Both the position numbers and the translations under genes were made by a program. A stretch of DNA of 64,000 nucleotides from Aquilaria yunnanensis. Taxonomy: Eukaryota > Streptophyta > Magnoliopsida > Malvales > Thymelaeaceae. How positions within the stretch are numbered: the first letter of the stretch is position 1; each line of letters opens with the position of its first letter. Location: assembly GCA_039654915.1 (NCBI GenBank), contig CM077596.1:58752751-58816750 (forward strand). Direction: 5' to 3'. The notes under the pieces are model-generated. The model was not told the DNA's origin, did not search any database, and was given only the letters and a program-made list of their open reading frames with translations. This document shows positions 1 through 12,730 of this stretch, in pieces.

Positions 1-1040
1 GAAATGCAAATCACAAGCACAAGGTCTTCAACAAAAAAAATTAGAAACACAAATGGGATAGTTGGCAAAAGCTTTGGGTTCACTTTAACAAAAAAAACCT
101 TCTTATCAACATTGAAATGAATCCAAATAAGCATTGAAAGGCCATTATTTTGAGAAGTGGTAAGGAATTGTAAGAACTTAAACTGAAGAGTAAGGTTGAA
201 AGTCCCCTTCCATTCAAAGACCCAAATGAAGTGCATAAAGATAAAGGACAAAAAGGATCAATGCAAAAGAATGAGGAAAAAGAAGCCGATCAAAATACAC
301 TTGAAAATATAAAAGAAGGTACCTTAATTCCTTCACATTTACCTCTTACATCATCTATTCTATATCTTCAAAGGTTTAAGAAAAAGAAGTTGGATGAGAA
401 ATTTTTTAATTTTTTGGATATTTTTAAAAAGGTAGAAATCAATATTTCTTTGTTAGAGGTGATTCAACAAGTACTTAACTATGTTAAGTTCCTTAATGAC
501 ATTATGTCTAACAAGGGCGAATTTGAAGAATTTAATGCAGTAATGATGACTGAAAAATGTAGTGCTATGTTGCAAAAAAAACTGTCACAGAAATTGCAAG
601 ATCCCAATAGCTTCACCATTTTATGTGACATTGACACTCATCACTTCAACAAAATATTATATGACTTAGGTGCTAGCATCAACCTTATGCCATACTCAAT
701 CTTTTAGAAATTGGGTTTTAGAGAAGTCAACCCTTTCACCATTTGCCTACAACTTCCTGATAGATCACTTAATTACTTATCCAAAAGGGATAATAGAAGA
801 TGTATTAGTGAAGGTTGATAAGTTTCTGTTTCCATTCGATTTTGTTGTGCTCGAGATAGATGAAGATGAAGACTTTCTAATCATATTAAGTAGGCCATTT
901 TTAGCCACTGTAAAAGCTTTGATTGATGTAGCAGGTTAAGAGCTTATCTTGAGAGTGGACAAGAATCAAGTGACCTTCAATATCAACAAGGTTTTTCAAA
1001 ATTCAAATGACATTCAAACTTGCAAATAGGTTGATGTGTT
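1..1040 (+). pseudogene. Athila-type Ty3/gypsy gag-protease remnant
   Basis: This is a decayed piece of a plant Ty3/gypsy polyprotein, of the kind found in Athila-like elements. Bases 1-230 read in mixed frames as the end of gag, with the family pattern of a conserved glutamine/leucine-rich stretch followed by an 'ITLRSGKE'-like motif that is now broken by stops. Bases 231-707 encode a lysine-rich linker and then the retropepsin-like start, ending in the motif DLGASINLMP, where Athila-type proteases carry a D-L-G-A-S version of the catalytic triad. The protease continues in another frame at 670-939 (DVLVKVDKFLFPFDFVVL, then SRPFLAT and ALIDV), so a frameshift lies near 690-715. No reverse transcriptase or integrase follows; the copia element at 1581 interrupts the remnant, and its 3' side resumes after 9904. 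The family assignment rests on motif recognition, and the element is certainly non-functional. Confidence 0.75.
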
Positions 1041-1580
1041 TTTGTCTTCTACGGTAACATTTTTCCCATCCATTATTTTTAGAGATCCATTGCTAACTTG
1101 GCCAAAAGGTGATATTGATGAGTCTGATTTTTTTTGGAGAGTCCTGTATGGTAGATGCTTTGAATTCTTTGACTTCTTTAAGGTTAGGTTCCTCACCTCC
1201 CAAGTATCGTTCCATATTGTTTCTTTTTACTAGATTGAGGATGTTAGATTTATGTTTAGGGAGAAACATCAGGGTCACTTAGAGTAGTTCTATTTGAGTG
1301 CTTGTCAAGCTAGTGATGTAAAACTTAGCCCTTATCAGGAGGCAACCTTGATGATCTGTTTTAATTTAATTGTTTTTGTCATTAAGTGTTTTATTTATTT
1401 AATTAGTAAGTACAATAAATTTTGTTTTATTTTTTGTTTTTGTTTTTAATTTGTGCAGGTGGAAAAACATAACTTTGGGGAACTAACTTTGGTCATAGAA
1501 GATTGAAAGCTATCAAGTGTGAGAAAGTGTTTCATTCTTATTGCTACTCAAGGATCCAAGTACAAGAAAGAAGGTGTAAT
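1041..1580 (+). other. Ty3/gypsy-derived non-coding remnant
   Basis: No open frame of interest is seen here. The stretch follows the Athila-type protease and runs to the copia insertion point, so it is probably the rest of the same decayed element. A short T-rich tract lies at about 1370-1450. The last five bases, 1576-1580 (GTAAT), are the left target-site duplication of the copia element. Confidence 0.4.
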
Positions 1581-2997
1581 TGTTAGTGTTGTGCCCAAAA
1601 AGCCAATCATGAGATGATTGTATTTTTGTACATTGAGTCATGATATTTTATTGAGCCATTAATCCAGCAATTATGTTTGTTGTTTTGTTTCTGCGTAACG
1701 TAATAAACATAATTGTAACCCTAAAATAATGATATTCTTAAACGTCCCTAGTATAGTATTATTGTGGAGCGGATTGCAATAATACATAACGACTAGTATA
1801 TGTGGAGACTAATATGAGATATATAGTCTACATATGGGTACAAGTTGGAGAACTTGTGTACTGGATCGACCCACCATGAGAACACTACATGGATCATTAT
1901 ATGAGTGTCATAAGTGATTCTCATAGTGATCATGGTATATGTAGTCCTTCGACCTAAGATCATCAAGGTTCCCTACATGTGAGTCACATACTTTGATACT
2001 TTCCTTTGCTGCTCGTAACTGAGTGAACTTCAAGGAGATCATTGGGTATGTCACATATCATACGGAGGGATTTGTATGATCAAGATGGGATTTGTCCCTC
2101 CTATGTAACGGGAGTGATATCTTTGGGCCCATTGATAGAGTAAGACTTAGAAATATGCATGGTCATGCTCGGATGAGTTGATATACGATATCAATGTCAT
2201 CAGTTTAAGTTAGTCTACTCGGTAATCAAGAAACCAAAGATTGGGCTATACAAGAGTGACACATTCCGTGTCTCGTGCTTAGTCTTGATATCTTGGACAA
2301 AGGGACAATGGCATATATCGGTGATGATCATAAAGGTTTAGTTGAATCATCGACAATCTTGTCACTTGGGTAGCAATGATGTGTTGCTAGACACCGCCCA
2401 TTGCTTATGATCATAAATGTGATTTATAATCATTGCCAACGTGATAAGAGCCTATTGGGTCGCACACATACAGCTATTTGGATCATTAGAGTGCATGGGC
2501 TAATTAATTGGGTTATGGTTTCACTTTAATTTCATATTAATAATGGGCCCAAGAGTTGAGCCATTATTAAGCCCGAAATTAAATCCTAATTGGATTAGAG
2601 CTTTGAAACCCATTAGGCTTAGAAGTTGAGTATCACTATAAATACAACTTCTAGTGAGAAATTCGCAGGTCTCCTTGCCCTAGCCTCCCAAAAGGACAGC
2701 CGCACTCTTCTCTTGCAATTCCTTGGAGGAAGCAAGCTAGCACTGCGAGCGCAAGAGAAACGCATTTGCCAGGACGTGATGGAACCATAGTGATCCCGAG
2801 AGGCTCGTGTGGATACCATAGAGAGCCTGAACACGTCAACTGCTCAAGTTTTGTAATTCGACTCTACAGTTGAGTGAGAAATCTCAACCGAAAATTAGAT
2901 ATGAAAATTTTTTAACACCCGATTTACCCCGTTTCACTTGGATCCTGGAGGGTTTCGGTTAAATTCCACTGCGTTGTTTGGCTCTCGAAACCTTTCA
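1581..2997 (+). repeat. 5' LTR of copia element A
   Basis: Begins TGTTAGTG and ends TTTCA, and is matched along its whole length by 8488-9904. A TATA-like box (TATAAATA, 2637-2644) lies about 360 bp before the LTR end and is kept in the 3' copy, so it is the likely core promoter of the element. Minus-strand open frames over 2619-2839 are within the LTR and are not genes. Confidence 0.95.
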
Positions 2998-2998
2998 G

Positions 2999-3010
2999 TG
3001 GTATCAGAGC
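2999..3010 (+). other. Primer-binding site of copia element A
   Basis: TGGTATCAGAGC starts one base after the LTR end and is complementary to the 3' end of plant initiator-methionine tRNA, the usual primer for Ty1/copia reverse transcription. Confidence 0.92.
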
Positions 3011-4522
3011 TACTGGTGAAACCCTAAATCGGGATTGATGTTGAATCACATGATGTTATGTGTTCGGTTGCTTTTCTGCCATGATTAATTAGATTGATTC
3101 ATGATGCATGAAACCGGAACTCGTAATGAACATATGACATATTGAAGAAACGACACTAATTGGTTAATGAGATTAACCCGAAATTGAATGGTATGAGATA
3201 CCTATATGGATTAGGATTTTTGCAATAGTTGCAAAACCCTAGCTTGGTTCGGATTCGGCCTATTTGTGCACCCAAAGTAAGGTATTTTTCAGTGGCTCGA
3301 ATGGGGGAGTCTCGGGTGCCTACTTGCTCGAAATAGAAGATTTCGGGCTAAGCAATTGTAAGACAATTTTTTGTGCCGAGGGGCGCTGCCCCCCACGCCC
3401 CATGCAAGGGCGGCTCCCCTTGACCCCGTCCGCTGACCGGTCAACAGAACCACTGCCCGCTAACCGACCAGCGAGACCGCCATATGCGAAGCGCCACATA
3501 AATAAAAACTGGTTAATCAACGTGCGAAAATTGGCATGCATCTTTGTTGAATGAGATTTGACATGATATGCTAATTGGTGTTTGAAGCATGGTGCATGGT
3601 TATAGCCCTTGATTGGTTGTACTTGAAAATACGGCCTGCGAGTCGTGCCTTTTCTTATCACTCTTCTTGTACATTCTCTTCTTCCCTTACTCCCCTCGAA
3701 TGTAACTCAAGGTTTCTATTATTGATGTAATGGTGCATTATGAGATCATCCAAAGAGGTATGTCCAAGGAGATGACAACAAAAGGGCAGCCAAGAAAGGA
3801 AGAAAAGGAGCTTGTGAAGACTCTTTTCTTTTCTTAGGCTTTTATGATATTCTCATTGGCTTGAGAATATCGCATAGTTTGGGCTATAACCATGTCACGT
3901 TTACTTTCTTAAACGCATGAGATGCATGTTTTATATTTGTATGTGATGCATGTATAAGACAACCGGAGATAAGAAATTGGTGAAATCAAACGAAAAAAAT
4001 CCCTCAAACAAATATTAAGTCATAAATGTGATGCCTTCCAAATGTTGGCACTCGTCAAGACTTTGATCAACATTAGGTGGGTTTGCCAAAGTAAAGCACC
4101 TATGTTCATCTTGGTAAGGCGTGATGGGTAATAGTGATATCCAAATTGCTAACTTTGGGTCTGACTTAACTAAGTCATCCTAATAGGATTAGGGACTTAG
4201 AGGCACAGAGTTGGGCTTAAGCTCATGAGATGAGCTTGGACAAGTGTTGTTCACCTAACTATCCAAAAGTTGCATAAGATGCAATTGGCAAAGAGTTGCC
4301 TACCTAAATAGCTGTAACTTGAGAGAAAAGCCAAAGTTGACTCAGGTTGTGGTCAAATATGGATCTTGGCCCACTAGAATACCTTAGCGCCGAGGTGTTT
4401 CGAAATAATTTCGAGGGTTATTATTTTGAGGAAAATAGTGGGAGTATCGTTTAATAAAAGTCCTTATTAAATGAATTAAAATACATGACTCTTACACCGC
4501 CTATTTACTGTTGTAGATAACT
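3011..4522 (+). other. Untranslated leader of copia element A
   Basis: A stretch of about 1.5 kb between the primer-binding site and the first gag codon. It has short open frames on both strands (3264-3554 plus, 3320-3661 minus) with no recognisable domain. A local GC-rich patch lies at about 3380-3490. Long leaders are usual in larger copia elements and I see no gene here. Confidence 0.6.
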
Positions 4523-5400
4523 ATGGCACAAAACACATCGACACTTTCATTGCGATCAATCATTGAGAAGGAAAAACTCAATGGGACCAACTTTCTCAAA
4601 TGGTACCGAAACTTGAGGATAGTCCTCAAACAAGAGAGAAAGACTTATGTCCTAAAGCAGCCCATTCTGAATGAGCATGCTGCCACTGCTCCAAGAGCTG
4701 AAAGGGATGCTCACAAGAAGCATTCTGATGATGCTTTGGATGTTGCATGCCTCATGCTTATTACCATAGAATCTGAGCTTCAGAAGCAACATGAGAACAT
4801 GGGGGCGTTCGATATGATCGAACATCTCAAAATGTTTTTCCAAGAGCAAGCTAGGCATGAGAGGTTTGAGACCTCTAAGGCATTGTTTCAGTGCAAGATG
4901 TCTGAGGGAAGTCCCATGGGTCCTCATGTGCTCAAAATGATTAGGTACATTGAGAATCTTGAGAATTTGGGATTTGCTCTTTAGAAAAAGTTGGCTATCA
5001 ATGTAGTTTTGCAATCGTTGCCTGAAAGCTACAGTCAATTCATCATGAACTATAACATGAACGACCTTGACAAGTCCCTTCCTGAATTGCTCAACATGTT
5101 GAGAACTGCTGAGCAAAACCTTAAGAAGGCTAAGCCCGTTTTGATGGTTCAAAAGGGCAAGGGAAAGGGAAAAGCCAACAAGAAGAAGGATAAAGCTAAT
5201 GGAAAATCCAATGCTAGTTCTTTTTCAACTGCACTGAAACCAAAGGGTGGTGTGGCAAAAGAAGGGGAGTGCTTCCATTGTAAGCAACCTGGACACTGGA
5301 AGCGCAACTGCAAGCTCTATCTTGAAGAACTTGCTAAGGAAAAGGGAAGTAAGACTTCCACTTCAGGTATTCTTGTTATAGAGGCTAATTTTTCTACTTC
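4523..5400 (+). pseudogene. copia element A gag (nonsense mutation)
   Basis: The gag part of the polyprotein. It starts MAQNTSTLSL and includes the plant copia gag signature around 'LNGTNFLKWYRNLRIVL' (residues 18-34). An in-frame TAG at 4982-4984 breaks it after residue 153; the same frame resumes at once with family-typical sequence (VVLQSLPESYSQFIMNYNMN), so this is a single point nonsense mutation. A lysine-rich basic stretch precedes a complete CCHC zinc knuckle (C-X2-C-X4-H-X4-C, bases 5270-5311), which in this family binds the genomic RNA. The knuckle residues are all intact. The stop means that full gag cannot be made without readthrough. Confidence 0.9.
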
Positions 5401-8400
5401 CTCATCTTGGGTATTGGATACTAGATGTGGATCTCACATTTGTGCAAATGTGCAGGATCTAAGTAGAAGTCAAAGATTGGCCCGAGGTGAAGTGGACCTG
5501 CATGTTGGAAATGGAGCAAGGGTTGCTGCCTTAGCCGTAGGGACTTATGTTCTCACTTTACCTAGTGGATTAGTTATAAAATTAGACAACTACTACTTTG
5601 TGCCTACTATTAGCAGAAATTTGATTTCTGTTTCTTTTTTGGACAAGAAAGGTTTTTCATTTATAATAAAGGACAAATGTTGTTCTATTTATTTGAATGA
5701 AATCTTTTATGGTAGTGCTCAACTTAGCAATGGGTTGTATGTTCTAGACCTCAAAGATCTAATCTATAATGTGAATACCAAGAAGGTCAGATTAAATGAT
5801 TCGAACCCGACCTATCTCTGGCACTGTCGCTTGGGCCATATAAATTAGACCCGCATATCCAAGCTCCATAAGGATGGACTCTTGGACTCATTTGATTTTG
5901 AATCATATGAGACATGTAAGTCATGTTTGTTGGGCAAGATGACCAAAGCCCCATTCATAGGGCAAAGTAAAAGGGCTAATGACTTACTAGGACTCATACA
6001 TAGTGATGTCTGTGGCCCTATGTCTACACAAGCTAGAGAAGGTTTCCAATACTTCATTACTTTCACTGATGACTTCAGCAGATATGGCTATATGTATCTT
6101 ATGAAACACAAGTTAGAATCCTTTGAAAAGTTCAAAGAATTCAAGAATGAAGTAGAGAATCAACTTGGGAAGAGTATTAAAGTGCTTCGATCAGATCGAG
6201 GTAGAGAGTACTTGGATCGAGAATTCCTTGACTATCTGAAAGAGTGTGGTATAGTATCACAACTCACTCCACCAAGTACACCTCAATGGAATGGTGTATC
6301 TGAAAGGAGAAATAGAACTCTATTAGACATGGTTCGCTCTATGATGAGTCAAACTGACCTTCCAAACTCCTTTTGGGGACATGCTCTAGAGACAGCCGCT
6401 TTTACGCTAAACCGAGTTCCATCTAAATCGGTTCAAAAGACACGATATGATATATGGAATGGGAGGCGTCCCAATTTGTCTTTATGAAGATTTGGGGTTG
6501 TGATGCTTATGTGAAACGTCAATCCTCTGACAAACTAGGGCTCAAATCTCAAAAATGTCTTTTTGTTGGGTATCCCAAAGAAACAAAGGGTTACTATTTC
6601 TACAATCCTTCTGAGAAAAAAATGTTTGTTGCTCGAACTGGTGTCTTTTTGGAGAAAGAGTTTATCTCTAAAGGAACTAGTGGAAGGAAAGTAGAACTTG
6701 AAGAAATTCAAGAACAACAAGGAGACATCAAACCTGAAATAGAACCTGAACAGACACCACAAGATGTTGTGGTTCAAGAGTCTGTTCCTGTAGCACAGAG
6801 CCCACGTAGGTCTGGTAGGATTCGGCGTGAGCCCGAGAGATATGGATTTTTTGTGACTCATACCGGTGATGTGATGCTCATGGATCAGGATAAGCCCACA
6901 ACCTACCAACAAGTTATGTCGGGGCCTGACTCTGAGAAGTGGCTAGTGGCCATGAAATCCGAGATAAAATCCATGTATGAAAACCAAGTATGGACTTTGG
7001 TTGACCCACCTGAAAAGGTAAAACCCATAAGGTGCAAATGGGTTTTCAAGAAAAAAACTGACATGGATGGTAATGTGATTACCTTTAAGGGACGATTGGT
7101 TGCAAAAGGTTTCAAGTAAATTCATGGTATTGACTATGATGAAACTTTTTCACCAGTTGCTATGCTTAAATCCATCCGAATTTTGTTTGTTACTGCTGCA
7201 CACTATGATTATGAGATATGACAAATGGATGTCAAAACTGCATTCCTAAATAGAAAGCTACTTGAGGATGTGTACATGACACAACCTGAGGGTTTTGTCA
7301 CTCTTGAGAATGCCAATAAAGTGTGCAAGTTGCAAAGGTCCATTTATGAACTAAAGCAAGCTTCTCGAAGTTGGAATCTTTGTTTTGATGATGCAATCAA
7401 AGCGTTTGGTTTTATCAAAAATGAAGATGAACCTTGTGTCTACAAGAAGGTAAGTGGGAGCGCTATTGTCTTTTTGGTGTTGTATGTAGATGACATACTA
7501 CTCATCGGGAATGACATTCCTGAGCTACAATCTGTGAAGACTTGGCTCGGGAAATGTTTCTCTATGAAAGACTTGGGTGAAGCAGCCTATGTGTTAGGCA
7601 TCAGGATCTATAGAGATAGATCTAGAAAGCTTCTTGGCCTAAGTCAAAGTACATATAATGACAAGGTGCTAAAGAGGTTTAGCATGCAAGATTCCAAGAA
7701 AGGATTCTTGCCCATGTCACATGGTATCACTCTTTCTAAATCTCAGTGTCCGAGTACAACCGAGGAGAGAGAGCGCATGAGTAAGATTCCATATGCCTCA
7801 GCAATTGGATCTATCATGTACGCCATGATATGTATTCGTCTCGATGTCTTATATGCTTTGAGCATGACAAGTAAGTACCAATTGAACCCCGGTGAGAGTC
7901 ACTGGACAGCTGTTAAGAACATCCTTAAGTACTTACGAAGGACTAAGGATGCATTCTTGGTCTTTGGAGGTGAAGATGAGCTCGTTGTAAGGGGTTACAC
8001 CGATGCAAGCTTCCAATCCGATAAGGATGATTTTAGATCGCAATCTGGTTATGTGTTTTGTATTGGTGGTAGTGCTGTCAGCTGGAAGAGTTCAAAGCAA
8101 AAGACAGTAGCTGACTCTACAACAGAATCTGAGTGCATTGCCGCCTCTGATGCTGCGAATGAGGCAGTTTGGATCAAGAAGTTCATCACTGAACTTGGAG
8201 TGGTTCCAAGTATTATCGACCTGATAGAGCTCTATTGTGACAATAATGGAGCAATCGCACAGGCTAAGGAACCTCGATCTCACCAGGGATCCAAACACAT
8301 ACTCCGACGCTATCATCTCATTAGGGAGATCATCAAAAGAGGTAATGTAAGGATATGCAGGACTTCGACAGACAGCAACATTGCTGATCCACTGACAAAG

Positions 8401-8415
8401 CCCCTAACGCAGTAG
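5401..8415 (+). pseudogene. copia element A pol (PR-INT-RT-RNase H), disrupted
   Basis: Continues from gag in the same frame. The protease active site at 5417-5425 reads D-T-R where D-T/S-G is expected, so the catalytic loop is damaged. The pre-integrase zinc region (5815-5940: WHCRLGH, then CKSCLLGK) is crossed by a TAG at 5846-5848. The integrase core follows, with D-E spacing typical of the family ('HSDVCGPM', 'FTDDFSRYGY', 'WNGVSERRNR'). A one-base loss in a T run near 6479-6482 shifts the frame; 6454-7119 continues it. TAA at 7117-7119 and TGA at 7219-7221 interrupt the reverse transcriptase, whose YVDD box lies about 7483-7494. RNase H spans about 7990-8330 (YTDASF, DNNGAI). TAG at 8413-8415 may be early, since family-like sequence goes on to about 8470. 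Confidence 0.93.
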
Positions 8416-8487
8416 AAGCATGATAGTCATTCTAGGTCTATCGGTATTAGATACATGGATGATTGGCTTTTAGTGCAAGTGGGATAT

Positions 8488-9904
8488 TATTAGTGTTATG
8501 CCCAAAAAGCCAATCATGAGATGATTGTATTTTTGCACATTGAGTCATGATATTTTATTGAGCCATTAATCCAGCAATTATGTTTGTTGTTTTGTTTCTG
8601 CGTAACGTAATAAACATAATTGTAACCCTAGAATAATGATATTCTTAAACGACCATAATATAGTATTATTGTGGAGCGGGTTGCAATAATACATAACGAC
8701 TAGTATATGTGGAGACTAATATAAGATATGTAGTCTACATATGGGTACAAGTTGGAGAACTTGTGTACTGAATCGACCCACCATGAGAACACTACATGGA
8801 TCATTATATGAGTGTCATAAATGATTCTCATAGTGATCATGGTATATGTAGTCCTTCGACCTAAGATCATCAAGGTTCCCTACATGTGAGTCACATACTT
8901 TGATACTTTCCTTTGCTGCTCGTAACTGAGTGAACTTGAAGGAGGTCATTGGGTATGTCACATATCATGCAGAGCGATTTGTATGATGAAGATGGGATTT
9001 GTCTCTCCTATGTAACGAGAGTGATATCTTCGGGCCCATTGATAGAGTAAGACTTAGAAAAATGCATGGCCATGCTCGGATGAGTTGATATACGATATCA
9101 ATGCCATCAGTTTAAGTTAGTCTACTCGATAATCAAGAAACCAAAGATTGGGCTATACGAGAATGACACATTCCATGTCTCGTGCTTAGTCTTGATATTT
9201 TGGACAAAGGGACAATGGCATATATCGGTGATGATCATAAAGGTTTAGTCGAATCATCGACAATCTTGTCACTTGGGTAGCAATGATGTGTTGCTAGACA
9301 CCGTTCATTGCTTATGATCATAAATGTGATTTATGATTATTGCCAATGTGATAAGAGCATATTGGGTCGCACACATACAGCTATTTGGATCATTAGAGTG
9401 CATGGGCTAATTAATTGGGTTATGGTTTCACTTTAATTTCGTATTAATAATGGGCCAAAGAGTTGAGCCATTATTAAGCCCGAAATTAAATCCTAATTGG
9501 ATTAGAGCTTTGAAACCCATTAGGCTTAGAAGTTGAGTCTCACTATAAATACAACTTCTAGTGAGAAATTCGCAGGTCTCCTTGCCCTAGCCTCCTAAAA
9601 GGACAGCCGCACTCTTCTCTTGCAATTCCTTGGAGGACGCAAGCTAGCACTGCGAGCGCAAGAGAAACGCATCTGCCGGGACGTGGTGGAAGCGTGGTGA
9701 TCCCGAGAGACTTGTGTGGATACCATAGAGAGCCTGAACACGTAAACTGTTCAGGTTTTGTGATTCGACTCTACAGTTAAGTGAGAGATCTCAACCGAAA
9801 ATTAGGTATGAAAATTTTCGAACACCCAGTTTACCCCATTTTACTTGGATCCTAGAGGGTTTCGGTTAAATTCCGCTGCGCTGTTTGGCTCCCGAAACCC
9901 ATCA
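8488..9904 (+). repeat. 3' LTR of copia element A
   Basis: Same length as the 5' LTR (1417 bp). It starts TATTAGTG instead of TGTTAGTG, so the conserved terminal TG has become TA, and it ends ATCA. The TATA-like box is at 9544-9551. A degraded purine-rich tract (AAGTGGGATA) lies just upstream. The copy of the target duplication, GTAAT, follows at 9905-9909. Confidence 0.94.
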
Positions 9905-10440
9905 GTAATTTCCTCCCCGACCCTTGATAAGTCTTAGTCCATATCTTCAGGTACACTTCACCATTATTATATCTTTCCTTTCACATTGAGGATAATGTTC
10001 ATTATAAGTATGATAGGAGATAATGCTTGTTGTTGTGTACCTATGCTATGATTTCAAGACTCAAGCATTTTTTTTTGTTTTTGTTTTCATTTTTCAGCTT
10101 GTTTTCCATCTAGCGGTAATAGAATGATTAAGTACATTTAGTAGCATTTAAGTTGTTTGATGCATTATAGGGACCCCAAATAGTGGTTAATGTTTCACAA
10201 AGATGAGAGTCTTGCTAAATTATAAATTCCTATAAGTGCTTAAAGTGTGTCTTTGTTACTTTTGGTAGAAATTAACTTAGTGAGCATTTTGAGCCTAAAT
10301 GATCAATCTACGATGATATGTGATTCTTCTAGTCCATCTGTTAGACACTTTCTCTACTACTCCCTTCTAAGTAACATTCTCCTACTTAATTTTTAAGTTG
10401 CTTGGTGGTGTGTTTAAGGTAGCAATAAAAATAATACTGA
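9905..10440 (+). other. 3' side of the interrupted Ty3/gypsy remnant
   Basis: After the copia target duplication the sequence contains a stretch with 'CACATTGAGGATAATG' (about 9983-9998). This resembles the 'ACATTGAGGACAATG' motif that commonly precedes the polypurine tract of plant Athila/Tat-type elements. It is probably the continuation of the remnant broken at 1580. No coding frame is seen. Confidence 0.5.
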
Positions 10441-12060
10441 TGCTTGGAGTACTACATCAACATTACTAGTTTGTGATCATCACCTTTTTCGCAGTATACT
10501 TTTGGTATGTAAACTTCACCAGTTATTTGTAAGTTGATGTTTACATAAATTATATTTGTGCATTTCCAATCCTTCATATCTGTAATGCTTGCTCATTGTC
10601 CTAATTATTTAATCAACCAAATTCTACTTGGGCCAATTTTGTACTAGAACCAAGTTTGTTTAGTTTTCATGAACATCTACATGTTTTACTAACTTAGGTC
10701 CTTATTGGAAACTTGCATAAAATTTAAAGGACTGTAAAGCTAAAAAAGACAAAAGAATAATGGGAAGAATATTCCCCATGTGGAGGTGAATATAAGCAAA
10801 AATCACAAATCATTAGTCATTAAAACAACTGAAAATACTGTTGAAAATAAAGAACATTATGTTAATGGAGGCTGATGTGGCAATTCTAGAACACGCTACA
10901 ATTCTATCTTCCCTTAATCATTGCCAATGGCTACCCTAACCCACTTTGTCATTGCCAGTTCTGCCATCAAGACATGTTTCCACCTCTTCCACAAATAGAA
11001 ATCCCTATCCTTGTCCTTTGTTTGCCCCAATCCCATATTTTCTTCTTTCATTTAACCCTTGACCCTAACCCTTAGGGCCACTATAACAAGATTATCTCTG
11101 TCTTAGGCTATGATTTTGTTTTCAACAACATGGAAACATGACCCCAACGGAATATTTGAAGCATTCTAGCTTTTCTGTGCCCTCTCAATCTTGGCCATGC
11201 TGTGCCTCTCGGAGTCTTTTGCTATTCCTAATTATCATCAATTCACCCAAGGATGCCAAGAAGGTTGTGTCATATTATCAAATGCCACCAAAAAGGATAC
11301 GTAAATTTGCTCACATCATAGTGGGAGCTTTGAATTATAGTGTGGATGAAAAGTACTTGAACAGCTACACCAAAAATATTCTCTTCATGTGTCAAGTTGA
11401 GTCAACAAAGATGGTAAGAATTTGATGTGGAGTCCTTCAACCTATGCCCAACAATCAATTTAATTGAAGATGCTAAATCGGGTCAATCAGAAACATTAGT
11501 AGTTTATTTGGCTCGACCAAAAACATTAGTTATTTATTTGACCAGGAAAAAAAATATTAATGAGTAAATCGGGTTAGACCAAAAACTTTAGTTGTTTATC
11601 ATTATTTTTGCCTTGAATATATGTGCACCATAGAAAGCCATGTGGCTAAGTGAGACCATAACTATAGTTTAGGGAGACTTCTCGCGTACGCCCTAGCGAA
11701 CATATGCCAATGGCGGAATGTTAACCTCCCTTTGTTTTTTTTTCCCAAATCCAATTACTTTTTTTATTTTTACATTTAATTGAAAAATAATTATACATTT
11801 TTTTAATATATTTTTATAAAAAAATTATTTTTGAGAGTTTTTTTTTTCATATTTTTTAGGAATTAAATCAATTATATTTTTTATTTTTAAAATCAAATAA
11901 TTCTCTTATTTTACAAAATCTCTTTTATTATTTATATTGTTGGGGATCAAAATTAGTTACAATTTTTTTATATTTTTACACTAAAATATTAATATTGTAA
12001 CAAACACACAGACTAGGATAATATAAAAAGGAAAAACAGTGGCTACATTTTTTATTTTTT
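10441..12060. other. AT-rich spacer, no recognised gene
   Basis: No frame with a recognisable domain. The open frame at 11138-11425 (95 codons) matches nothing I know and has no neighbouring coding signal. From about 11740 the sequence becomes very AT-rich, with long A and T runs. Confidence 0.5.
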
Positions 12061-12135
12061 ATTAAAAATTAAACACCACAATATGTGATACAGGACGCCA
12101 TCGTATATAAAATTAGACACTCCTATAGATTATGT

Positions 12136-12730
12136 TAGACAATAATACATAACTTATTTACATAAAAATATAAAATTGTTGTTCTTTTTTTCTTTTAAAT
12201 ATGTTTGTTTTTATAGTGTCCAATTATATCTATATAGTATCTAGTTTTATATAAAGTAAAGGAAACATGTAGGGCCTTATAATTAGACACTTGGATACTA
12301 CAATCACCTAAATTGTATATTTTCTTATTAGATTTAGACAATTAACTCATCATACTAGACATTCAACAACCATAATTAGACATTTAGATACTTTAATCCA
12401 ACACTTGGGACACTATACTCAAATAGATAGACTAGACACTAGTACATAACTTGTTTACATAAAAATATAAAATTTTTGTTCTTTTTTTTTTTTTCAAAAT
12501 ATATTTTTTTATAATATCCAATTATATCTATATGGTATCTAGTTTTATATAAAATGAACGAAACATGTAGAGCATTATAATTAGACACTTGGACACCATA
12601 ATCATGTAGATTGTACATTTCCTCACTAGATTTAGACACTTAACCCATCATACTAGACATTCAACTACCATAATTAAACATTTGAATACTTCAATTCAAC
12701 ACTTGGAATACTATACTCAAACAAGTAGAC
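12136..12730. repeat. Two-copy tandem repeat, about 297 bp
   Basis: 12136-12432 and 12433-12730 are two copies of one unit, recognised by shared blocks in the same order: TAGACA, then ACATAACTTRTTTACATA, a poly-T stretch, CCAATTATATCTATA, and repeated TTAGACACTT. They differ by scattered substitutions and small indels (roughly 85-90% alike by eye). A more diverged partial third copy appears to follow to about 12900. Within each unit the short motif TTAGACACTT recurs, so there is repetition at two scales. Confidence 0.8.

Larger units (their letters stand above)
1581..9904 (+). mobile_element. Full-length Ty1/copia LTR retrotransposon (element A)
   Basis: A structurally complete 8324-bp element. 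Both LTRs are 1417 bp (1581-2997 and 8488-9904). A primer-binding site follows the 5' LTR at 2999-3010. The gag-pol region runs 4523-8415 in the copia domain order (gag, protease, integrase, reverse transcriptase, RNase H). A purine-rich tract, degraded, lies just before 8488. The insertion is bounded by a perfect 5-bp target duplication, GTAAT, at 1576-1580 and 9905-9909. By eye the LTRs differ at about 65-70 of 1417 positions (about 95% identity), mostly transitions, so the insertion is fairly recent. The polyprotein has several stops, a frameshift and a damaged protease motif, so it is non-autonomous now. It sits inside an Athila-type remnant. Confidence 0.95.

Noticed and set aside
3320..3661. 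Overlapping 96- and 113-codon frames in the copia leader
   Set aside because: They lie on opposite strands of a GC-rich leader patch, without domains; leaders of this family are usually non-coding.
11138..11425. 95-codon frame in the spacer upstream of the LRR gene
   Set aside because: No family recognised and no supporting splice, promoter or homologous context. It remains possible but unsupported.
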